DNA of 7,585 nt from CBCPMX01 sp965120355 (lineage in GTDB: Bacteria > Bacillota > Clostridia > Oscillospirales > Oscillospiraceae), in contig CBCPMX010000044.1 of NCBI GenBank assembly GCA_965120355.1, positions 1 through 7,585 of the forward strand. The letters run 5' to 3'. This document shows positions 1-5,402 of the stretch, piece by piece. Positions within the stretch are counted from its first letter, which is position 1. Every line of letters starts with the position of its first letter. Both the position numbers and the translations under genes were made by a program. Below the pieces are notes generated by a model. That model had not been told where the DNA came from, did not search any database, and was given only the letters and a program-made list of their open reading frames with translations.

Positions 1-17
1 GGAAACAGAAAAAAGAT

Positions 18-53
18 CCCCGCGGTTTTCCGACACACCCCGAAAACCCGCGG
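18..53 (-). terminator. Rho-independent terminator downstream of the HPr-like gene
   Basis: An inverted repeat pairs 20-30 with 42-53: CCGCGG followed by TTTTC against GAAAA and CCGCGG, with C47 bulged, closing a loop of about 11 bases. Read on the minus strand the hairpin is followed by GATCTTTTTTCTG, a good U-tract, and it starts about 20 bases after the HPr-like stop codon. The plus-strand side is also followed by a T-run (57-61), so the element may stop transcription from both directions. The pairing and T-tracts are read directly; function is inferred from position and shape. Confidence 0.8.
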
Positions 54-71
54 CGATTTTTCTCATCTCGC

Positions 72-317
72 TCAGAGCAGGAACGCGGACAAAGCCTCGA
101 TGGCCTCGCTCTCATCGGCCCCATCTGCCTGAATCGTAATCGCCGATTCCGCTTCGATATTCAGGGAAATGACACCCAGCGTACTCTTCGCATTGACCTT
201 GGATGTTCCACTCGAAAGACGGATAATGCTCTTGAACTTGTTCGCCAGCTGAATAAATGCAGTCACGTCCTGTAAGTCCTGCACAGGCCGTTGAATCAAC
301 ACCGTTCGACTCACCAT
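72..317 (-). CDS. HPr-like protein lacking the catalytic histidine (Crh-like)
   Basis: The 81-residue protein matches the HPr fold over its whole length. Compared with Bacillus HPr from memory, the strongest match is the regulatory serine segment VNAKSTLGVISL (41-52), followed by ITIQADGADESEAIEAL (60-76). In canonical HPr the first helix opens with GIHARPA, whose histidine carries phosphate from enzyme I to the sugar permeases. Here that segment reads VQDLQDVTA (12-20), so His15 aligns near Asp14, and Arg17 and Pro18 are also replaced. Ser45 corresponds to Ser46, the HPr kinase target. The protein therefore cannot act as a standard PTS phosphocarrier, but it could act like Bacillus Crh, a regulatory paralogue without the histidine. 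The start ATG has a GAGGTGA ribosome binding site (324-330, minus strand) six bases upstream. The gene stands alone, with a terminator behind it. Family assignment is firm; the regulatory role is inferred. Confidence 0.85.
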   Translation of the reverse strand: MVSRTVLIQRPVQDLQDVTAFIQLANKFKSIIRLSSGTSKVNAKSTLGVISLNIEAESAITIQADGADESEAIEALSAFLL

Positions 318-371
318 GATCTCTCACCTCACAAATTTTAGCGCTGGAGTCGTCATTTTGCCCTTACATCC

Positions 372-406
372 AGATTAAGCGTAACACATTTTTGTGACAT
401 ATGCAA
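372..406 (-). promoter_or_regulatory. Weak candidate promoter for the HPr-like gene
   Basis: On the minus strand TTGCAT (401-406) is followed after 17 bases by TACGCT (378-383), with TAATCT (372-377) directly after it as an alternative -10. Both -10 matches are poor. The predicted spacer contains the imperfect dyad CACA-TTTT-TGTG (385-396), which might be an operator or simply AT-rich sequence. The position, about 55 bases before the ribosome binding site, is plausible. The HPr-like gene lies 242 bases beyond the regulator gene on the same strand, so it probably needs its own promoter, but these elements are only suggestive. Confidence 0.25.
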
Positions 407-431
407 GCTGAAACCGGTATTTTTTCTGAGG

Positions 432-444
432 CGGCCAAAGGCCG
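432..444. repeat. Short GC-rich inverted repeat
   Basis: CGGCC-AAA-GGCCG forms a compact 5-bp hairpin with a three-base loop in the gap between the regulator and HPr-like genes. Neither strand shows a convincing T-run directly after it, so it is not a good terminator on its own. It sits 15 bases from the longer inverted repeat at 460-487 and may be part of one structured 3' region of the regulator transcript. Function is unknown. Confidence 0.45.
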
Positions 445-459
445 TTTCCATAAACTGTG

Positions 460-487
460 GTCTCGTTTGGAGGAATCCAGACGAGAC
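460..487. repeat. Eleven-pair inverted repeat in the regulator/HPr-like gap
   Basis: GTCTCGTTTGG (460-470) pairs with CCAGACGAGAC (477-487) across the six-base loop AGGAAT. There are ten Watson-Crick pairs and one G-T wobble (T467 with G480). It begins about 70 bases after the stop codon of the regulator gene on the minus strand. No U-tract follows on that strand, whose next bases are CACAGTTT, so it is not a standard terminator. On the plus strand ATTTTCTG follows, but no plus-strand gene ends here. It could be a 3'-end stability hairpin, a protein-binding dyad or part of a small repeat family. The pairing is directly visible; the role is not. Confidence 0.5.
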
Positions 488-559
488 ATTTTCTGTATGT
501 ACACGATATGCCCGCACAGAATTCTGCCGCAGCCCCCTGAGGAAGCGCAGACTCTGCAT

Positions 560-1813
560 TCACTTTTTTCGGAATTTTCCCGGGGCGATCCCCTCTGTGT
601 CCCGAAACGCTCGATACATGGTATTGATAGAACCAAACCCCGACAGCGCACAAACCTGCTCCAAAGAGTATGCGTCATCCTGCAACAGCTTTTTTGCTTC
701 AGATACCCGCATACGCCGGAGCGTCGCCACAATGGTTTCATTGTAAAACGTCCGATACAGGTTAGACAGGGTGGCCTGATTGACCTCCAATCTCTCCGCC
801 AGCGCCGACACAGAGAAGCCTGGATCCGTAAAATGCGCTTCAATGTCTGTTCTGGCCCGCTCCAGCAGCGCCGTAGCCTGCATATCCTCCCGCTTGTTGT
901 AATACGTTTGGACGTCGGTAATCACCGCAACCATGGCGTCGATCAATTTCTGAACATTTGCGGCAGCGTACAGCTGGCCCAGGGTGTCGGTCTTTTGAAT
1001 ATATGCGCCGTCAATGACGTCCAGCCCCAATAGATCCTGCAAAAAACATTTGTCAAACAGCAGCAGCGAGAAATGCAGGTCCCGCAGCGACACATTCTCG
1101 CTGTCGGTCAAAGAGCGGACGAACCGATTGACCTGGTTGGGGACAGAGGTCATGGTCTTTGTATAGATCTGATTGGCAAACCGGTGCGCCACGGATTCAA
1201 TCATCTCCGTCCGCCGTAAAATCCCGCAGGAGCGGATTTCCAGCGGGTCCGTCTGAATATGGGTCAGTTTCCCCAGATACTCCGCAAACTCCATCGTCTC
1301 AACCAGATGAAAATATAATTCGGCAATCTGGTTCGCACCGTATCCCAAGAAGCTGATGGTGGATCGGAGCGGAATGCCCATGGCGTCCTCATACAATTGG
1401 CAGGTTCTGACTCTCAGCCGGGTCACCAGATCACGAATCTGCGCTTCCCTGTGGTCCCGCACAAGCAAACGGGGAAAACAGCACAGCACGATGGCATACC
1501 CGTCCATCAGAAACGAATAATGGACGCACTGCTCTGCAAAAACAGCTTCTATCACTGCTTTGGCGCTGGCCAGGCAATCCAGATAGGTCAATGACGCGGG
1601 CAGTTCTTCCGCCGCCGGCTGAAAAGCGGCAAGCATAAATCCGCCCTCTCCCAGAATCATCCCATTGATCTCCAGCGAAATCAGGATGCTGGAATCAAAT
1701 TTTTTTCTCTGATGCAGCAGTGCCGACAAAGCTGTCTGTTTGATGGTTTCTTTGGGAAGCGTCTCCGCCTTGCACGGCAGCTTGTTCAGCAGGTCCTCCG
1801 GCAGGGTATTCAC
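560..1813 (-). CDS. AraC-family transcriptional regulator with a YesN-like middle domain
   Basis: The 417-residue cytoplasmic protein ends in a typical AraC DNA-binding domain of two helix-turn-helix units. The first covers about 333-358 (FSVSALAERLEVNQATLSNLY, then RTFYN) and the second about 382-415 (YSLEQVCALSGFGSINTMY, then RAFRDTEGIAPGKFR). Residues 100-185 resemble the degenerate cyclase-like segment of YesN-type regulators: an FLMDGYAIVLCC strand, then GIPLRSTISFLGYGANQIAELY and a helix ending MEFAEYLGK. There is no N-terminal receiver domain and no membrane segment, so it is probably not a two-component response regulator and may bind a small molecule directly. The start is GTG at 1811-1813, supported by AAAGGAGG eight bases upstream. 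The gene is divergent from the flavoprotein/lipoprotein pair, which makes that unit the obvious target, possibly with autoregulation. DNA-binding class is certain; ligand and target are inferred. Confidence 0.93.
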   Translation of the reverse strand: MNTLPEDLLNKLPCKAETLPKETIKQTALSALLHQRKKFDSSILISLEINGMILGEGGFMLAAFQPAAEELPASLTYLDCLASAKAVIEAVFAEQCVHYSFLMDGYAIVLCCFPRLLVRDHREAQIRDLVTRLRVRTCQLYEDAMGIPLRSTISFLGYGANQIAELYFHLVETMEFAEYLGKLTHIQTDPLEIRSCGILRRTEMIESVAHRFANQIYTKTMTSVPNQVNRFVRSLTDSENVSLRDLHFSLLLFDKCFLQDLLGLDVIDGAYIQKTDTLGQLYAAANVQKLIDAMVAVITDVQTYYNKREDMQATALLERARTDIEAHFTDPGFSVSALAERLEVNQATLSNLYRTFYNETIVATLRRMRVSEAKKLLQDDAYSLEQVCALSGFGSINTMYRAFRDTEGIAPGKFRKK

Positions 1814-1845
1814 CGTGCCCGCCTCCTTTCTATCATTTTATTTAA

Positions 1846-1874
1846 ATATTATCAATATTATAGTGAAAAATCAA
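1846..1874 (-). promoter_or_regulatory. Candidate promoter of the AraC-type regulator
   Basis: On the minus strand TTGATT (1869-1874) is followed after 17 bases by TAATAT (1846-1851), in a very AT-rich stretch about 25 bases before the AAAGGAGG site. A perfect TATAAT also lies at 1857-1862 but has no good -35 at the right distance. One of the two is probably the -10 element. This gives a short leader and a normal initiation region for the GTG-start gene. Confidence 0.45.
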
Positions 1875-1910
1875 TGTGAAAATTGAGAAAATAATGGTTC
1901 TGCAAAAAGG

Positions 1911-1935
1911 AAAGTGCAGATTGCAGGGGCACTTT
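1911..1935. promoter_or_regulatory. Candidate operator dyad between regulator and flavoprotein genes
   Basis: AAAGTGC (1911-1917) and GCACTTT (1929-1935) form a perfect 7-bp inverted repeat with an 11-base spacer, so their centres are 18 bases apart, close to two helical turns. The spacer contains TTGCAG, the best -35 candidate for the flavoprotein operon. TGCAG also occurs as a direct repeat at 1915-1919 and 1922-1926, and AraC-type proteins often use direct repeats. It is a reasonable binding site for the divergently encoded regulator, but only position and symmetry support this. Confidence 0.4.
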
Positions 1936-1950
1936 GCTGCGTTGTATCAT
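1921..1950 (+). promoter_or_regulatory. Candidate promoter of the flavoprotein/lipoprotein operon
   Basis: TTGCAG (1921-1926) and TATCAT (1945-1950) are separated by 18 bases and lie about 40 bases before the ribosome binding site. The -10 is good (five of six matches to TATAAT) and the -35 weak (three of six), as expected for an activator-dependent promoter next to an AraC-type gene. The -35 lies inside the dyad at 1911-1935. Confidence 0.4.
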
Positions 1951-2000
1951 AGGTATTGGAATCGGTTCTGTACAAAATACACGAAATTGGAGGGATGACC

Positions 2001-3428
2001 ATGCGTCAATATTCTTGTGATGTCGCTGTTGTCGGCGGCGGCGCCGGCGGCGCATCTGCCGCCTATCACTGCGCCAAGGCCGGACTGCATACCATCCTGC
2101 TGGAGGCCCGCGACGGCTTTGGCCCTGCGTTAACCGGGGTCAATGGCATTTTCGCTGTCGGTACAGCCTATCAAAAGTCCAAACATGTCCAGGAAGATCC
2201 GAAAAAAATCTTCCGGTATCTGATGGAACACGCCAATTGGACCATCGATCCGCGGCAGGTGTCCGAATTTCTCAACCGGAGCACAGAGATGTGGAAATGG
2301 CTGGAGTCCCTCGGCTGCGAAGCTGAAGAACTGATTGCCTATAACATGGAAGCGCCCCACACCTGGCTGTATTTCAACGACCAAAAGCCCCGCTTGGAGG
2401 CCGTAGGCAAGGCATTTCTGGATCTTGGCGGCCAGTTGGTGGGCAAGGTCTATATGGACAGCTTGATCCTGGAAGGCGGCCGCGTATGCGGCCTGCGGGG
2501 AACGGACGATACACAAGAACCTGTGGAGGTCCGCTGTAAGGCCGTAGTCCTGGCCACCGGTGAGCCGCGCCGCAAAGGTTCCGGCCCACAGGGAATGGGC
2601 GGGCCGCCCATCCAGGAGCCGCCCTATGGCATCGGCATGGCCGTCGCCGCCGGGGCTGGTCAGCTGCCGGACACCTATTCCGCCTTTAGCATGAACGTCA
2701 AGCCAAAGGAATATGACGTGCCCGACAAGCCCTCCCCCGGACCTACAGAACAGTATTTCCGCCAACCCCAGGAACTGCTGGTCAACCGCGACGGCCTCCG
2801 GTTCACCACCGAGGAAGTCATCCATGCCATGGAAGACGGCGCCAGTTCCATCGCCGCCCAGCCGGAAGGCATCGTCTACAGTATTTTCGACACTGGTATC
2901 CATGAGTATTGGCGTCAATACGGCTGGAGCAGCTACAAATACCGCTACGGCGGCGAAGGCGTGCCCTTTGCGGATCTGGATGCCAGGTGGAAACAGGCCA
3001 TGGACCTGGGCTTCTCCGTCTATACCTCCGACACCATTGCCGGATTGGCGGCGCAGATGGGCCTGGATCCGGCCACACTGGAGGCCACTGTGGAGGAATA
3101 CAACGCCATCTGCCGCAGCGGCCGCGACACGCAGTTCTACAAGTCCGCCGAGTATCTGATGGAGCTGAAAGGCCCCCGGTACTACGCCATCAAAGTCTAC
3201 GGCATGTTCGGGCAGGCGGAGGGGCCGCTGATGTCCAGTTGGCGCTGTGAAATCCTGGACAGCAACTCCCATCCGATTCCAGGGCTGTATGGCGCCGGCG
3301 GCATCATCAGCAACCTCAACGGAAGAATTTATACCCATTACTGTGCCGGCAGCCGGTCCATGTTTGGCCTGACCAGCGGCATGATTTGCGGAGAAAGCAT
3401 TTCAGCCTATCTCAAACAGAACTTCTAG
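2001..3428 (+). CDS. FAD-dependent oxidoreductase, fumarate-reductase flavoprotein family
   Basis: The 475-residue protein belongs to the FAD_binding_2 family, which includes fumarate and urocanate reductases and 3-ketosteroid dehydrogenases. An N-terminal Rossmann motif VVGGGAGGASAA (10-21) with the acidic strand end TILLEARDG (31-39) binds the ADP part of FAD. AVVLATGEPRR (181-191) is the second dinucleotide-fold signature. ELLVNRDGLRFTTEE (258-272) matches the family's VN..G.RF motif, and IPGLYGAGG (426-434) is the usual C-terminal FAD contact. There is no Tat signal, membrane segment, FMN-binding domain or flavinylation motif, so it is probably a soluble cytoplasmic enzyme. The substrate motifs of fumarate reductases (an HHTMGG-like block and NRLGGNA) are not recognisable; the latter area reads NGRIYTHYCAGS (440-451). 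I chose the ATG at 2001 because GGAGG (1989-1993) is seven bases upstream. The earlier in-frame ATGs at 1956 and 1995 lie before or almost on that site. It forms an operon with the following lipoprotein gene. The reaction and substrate are unknown. Confidence 0.9.
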   Translation: MRQYSCDVAVVGGGAGGASAAYHCAKAGLHTILLEARDGFGPALTGVNGIFAVGTAYQKSKHVQEDPKKIFRYLMEHANWTIDPRQVSEFLNRSTEMWKWLESLGCEAEELIAYNMEAPHTWLYFNDQKPRLEAVGKAFLDLGGQLVGKVYMDSLILEGGRVCGLRGTDDTQEPVEVRCKAVVLATGEPRRKGSGPQGMGGPPIQEPPYGIGMAVAAGAGQLPDTYSAFSMNVKPKEYDVPDKPSPGPTEQYFRQPQELLVNRDGLRFTTEEVIHAMEDGASSIAAQPEGIVYSIFDTGIHEYWRQYGWSSYKYRYGGEGVPFADLDARWKQAMDLGFSVYTSDTIAGLAAQMGLDPATLEATVEEYNAICRSGRDTQFYKSAEYLMELKGPRYYAIKVYGMFGQAEGPLMSSWRCEILDSNSHPIPGLYGAGGIISNLNGRIYTHYCAGSRSMFGLTSGMICGESISAYLKQNF

Positions 3429-3491
3429 CTGCATTTCAGTAGGAATATTCGCATTGCAGGACATATAAACTACAACGAATGGAGGATTTTC

Positions 3492-5234
3492 ATGAAAAGA
3501 CTTACAGCAATGCTTCTTGTCCTGGTCCTTCTCCTGGGGTTGCTGGCCGGCTGCGGAAGCCAGCAGGAATCCAGTACAGAAGCCGGCTCCGCTTCGACTT
3601 CCGCAGAAACCGCTTCCAGCTCCTCTGCCACGGCAGAAGAATCCGCACCCGCCCAAGAACCGGTTTCCACCACCTCTGCATCGGAGGAAGCTGTGGAAGA
3701 AAGCGCCGGAGAAGCGTCCGGCGTCTATCCTCTCAGCGACACCCCTGTGGAAATTTCCTACTGGGGCGGCGACCTCAGCTCCAGCAACTCCGCGCTGCCC
3801 ACGTATTCCAACATGGAAGCCTATGCCTTTTGGGACTATGTCGAGCAGGAAACCGGCGTCAAGCTGGTTCTGAATCTGGTTTCCATGCAGATGGAGCAGG
3901 AGCAGACCGGTCTGATGTTGGCCAGCGGCGACTATAGCGACATTATGGCCGTCAACGGTTCTTACGTTTCCGGCGGCATTAACACGCTTTTGGCGGACGG
4001 CATTGTGGAAGACCTGGCGCCGTATGTGGAGGCATACATGCCCAATTACTACGCCTTTATCTCTGAGTCCGAAGAAAAAACCAAGCTGGCCTATGATGAT
4101 GACGGCCAAATGGCCGGCCTTCGCAGCTATGCAGAATATTATGTGCCGAACCAGGGACTGATGATCCGTCAGGATTGGCTGGACGCCCTGGGTCTGGACA
4201 CACCCACCACCATTTCCGGGCTGTATGAAGTCCTGACCGCTTTCAAAACGGAATACGGCGTCTCCTCTCCCATGTGGATGTCCACCACCGGTCAGAACGC
4301 AACTCACATTGTGGGCGCACTCGGCTCCATCGGCTTTGCCCAGGACATGGGCTCCACGACGGATTATCTGTATGTCTCCGGCGGGCAGGTCTGTGCCAGC
4401 CTCCTGGACGAGAACTATCTGGAGTATCTGACCCTGATGCACCAGTGGTATGAAGAGGGGCTGTTCCTGGAGGACTTCGCCATGCAAACGGACATGGATG
4501 CCCAAAACACCGCGGTTTTAAATGAGCAGGTCGGCGTGTTTAACGCCATGTATGGTCAGGCGCTGACTGTGCAGGACTCTCTGCAGTCCCTGAATGCCAA
4601 CGCAAACATTCGCGCCATTCCGACGCCCACAACCGATGACGGCAAGGAAAACGCCTTTTACAGCTTCTCCCCTCTGTCCAACACCGCCTACAAGTGCGTC
4701 AGCAGCGCCACAGAAGATCTGGAGCTGGTCATGCGGTATATGGACTGGTGGTACTCCGAGGACGGCTACCTGACCGCCAATTATGGCGTAGAGGGATTGA
4801 GCTATGAGCTGGATGAAACCGGCGAGCCGCGGTATTCGGAGCTTGTCACAAACAACGAATGGGGCATTGATGCGGCTTCCGCCATTGAGGCATATGTGAC
4901 CACAAATCCAATCCTGGGTCTGGTTTCCATGGACCGTTCCGTCTATCTGGTTGGAGAAGACTGGGTTGAGGAGATGCTGGACGTCTGGGTGCAGCAGTGC
5001 AACGATGAAAACAGCCTGTCTTCCGGCGTCATGCTGACCACCGAAGAAAGCAGCACCGTGGCCGCCCTCTCCGGCGATATCGCCACCCACGCCAGCACCG
5101 CTATCCTGCAATTTATCACCGGCGCCCGAGATCTGAGCGAATGGAATGATTTCCAGCAAGAAGTGCTAGATATGGGCCTGCAGACCATCGTCGATACTTA
5201 CCAGGCGGCATATGAGCGGTATCTGGCCCGCTGA
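3492..5234 (+). CDS. ABC-type solute-binding lipoprotein (LplA-like, family 1)
   Basis: The 580-residue precursor begins with a lipoprotein signal peptide: MKR, a hydrophobic core (7-18) and the lipobox LLAGC, giving Cys21 as the acylated first residue. A flexible Ser/Glu/Ala/Thr-rich linker follows (about 22-76), then the binding-protein fold from about residue 84 (PVEISYWGGDL). Typical family 1/LplA-like segments include LMLASGDYSDIMAVNG (141-156), a YVPNQGLMIRQDWLDALGL block (217-235) and a C-terminal MGLQTIVDTYQAAYERYL (561-578). Such proteins sit on the outer face of the membrane and deliver sugars, oligosaccharides or related solutes to an ABC permease. No permease or ATPase gene is adjacent. 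GGAGG (3481-3485) lies six bases before the ATG, and the gap from the flavoprotein stop is 63 bases without a clear terminator, so the two are probably co-transcribed. The strong hairpin at 5273-5302 ends the unit. Ligand is unknown; family and location are confident. Confidence 0.92.
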   Translation: MKRLTAMLLVLVLLLGLLAGCGSQQESSTEAGSASTSAETASSSSATAEESAPAQEPVSTTSASEEAVEESAGEASGVYPLSDTPVEISYWGGDLSSSNSALPTYSNMEAYAFWDYVEQETGVKLVLNLVSMQMEQEQTGLMLASGDYSDIMAVNGSYVSGGINTLLADGIVEDLAPYVEAYMPNYYAFISESEEKTKLAYDDDGQMAGLRSYAEYYVPNQGLMIRQDWLDALGLDTPTTISGLYEVLTAFKTEYGVSSPMWMSTTGQNATHIVGALGSIGFAQDMGSTTDYLYVSGGQVCASLLDENYLEYLTLMHQWYEEGLFLEDFAMQTDMDAQNTAVLNEQVGVFNAMYGQALTVQDSLQSLNANANIRAIPTPTTDDGKENAFYSFSPLSNTAYKCVSSATEDLELVMRYMDWWYSEDGYLTANYGVEGLSYELDETGEPRYSELVTNNEWGIDAASAIEAYVTTNPILGLVSMDRSVYLVGEDWVEEMLDVWVQQCNDENSLSSGVMLTTEESSTVAALSGDIATHASTAILQFITGARDLSEWNDFQQEVLDMGLQTIVDTYQAAYERYLAR

Positions 5235-5272
5235 CGGGCACAGTTTCCGCCGCTAAAGACTCCATAAAAGCT

Positions 5273-5302
5273 GCCCCGCTGCAAAACGCTTTGCAGCGGG
5301 GC
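5273..5302. terminator. Bidirectional intrinsic terminator between lipoprotein gene and ftsH
   Basis: GCCCCGCTGCAAA (5273-5285) and TTTGCAGCGGGGC (5290-5302) form a perfect 13-bp stem with the four-base loop ACGC. On the plus strand AACTCTTT follows, a modest U-tract, 38 bases after the lipoprotein stop codon. On the minus strand AGCTTTTATGG follows, a better T-run, so the same hairpin can end ftsH transcripts arriving from the right about 100 bases after the ftsH stop. Use in both directions fits the convergent arrangement. Confidence 0.9.
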
Positions 5303-5402
5303 AACTCTTTAAAAGGGTAGTTTCGCTCTTTTGACCTCTGGATCACTTTGTTCGGGTGAATTGTGCCGGGTTACCGCATATTCTATTCCCCTATTCGATA
5401 TC

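Larger units (their letters stand above)
318..559. other. Intergenic region with several inverted repeats and no gene
   Basis: These 242 bases separate the 3' end of the regulator gene from the start of the HPr-like gene, both on the minus strand. I see no open frame with a ribosome binding site or a recognisable protein. Besides the hairpins at 432-444 and 460-487, there is a perfect palindrome CAGAATTCTG (517-526) and GCAGA-C-TCTGC (547-557) just after the regulator's stop codon. No clear intrinsic terminator for the regulator gene was found, so read-through into the HPr-like gene cannot be excluded. Confidence 0.5.

Noticed and set aside
401..1033. Plus-strand open frame of 210 codons across the regulator's 3' end
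   Set aside because: It overlaps the conserved AraC helix-turn-helix coding region antisense, with an Arg/Gln-rich product and no ribosome binding site.
1857..1862. Perfect TATAAT on the minus strand as the sole regulator promoter
   Set aside because: No acceptable -35 hexamer lies 16-18 bases upstream; mentioned only as an alternative -10.
1956..2000. Earlier in-frame start codons for the flavoprotein (1956 and 1995)
   Set aside because: The GGAGG at 1989-1993 would lie inside the coding region or one base from ATG 1995; the 2001 ATG is correctly spaced and puts the dinucleotide fold at the usual N-terminal distance.
2130..3338. Long minus-strand open frame of 402 codons opposite the flavoprotein
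   Set aside because: It is antisense to a gene with clear family motifs and a good ribosome binding site; its protein is repetitive Gly/Ala/Val/His-rich with no family resemblance. GC-rich third positions create such shadows.
3402..4505. Minus-strand open frame of 367 codons opposite the lipoprotein
   Set aside because: It is a shadow of the real plus-strand gene with a His/Gly-rich composition and no recognisable fold.
5311..5332. AAAAGGG/CTCTTTT imperfect hairpin after the main terminator
   Set aside because: Only seven weak pairs including a wobble; the neighbouring 13-bp hairpin already explains termination.
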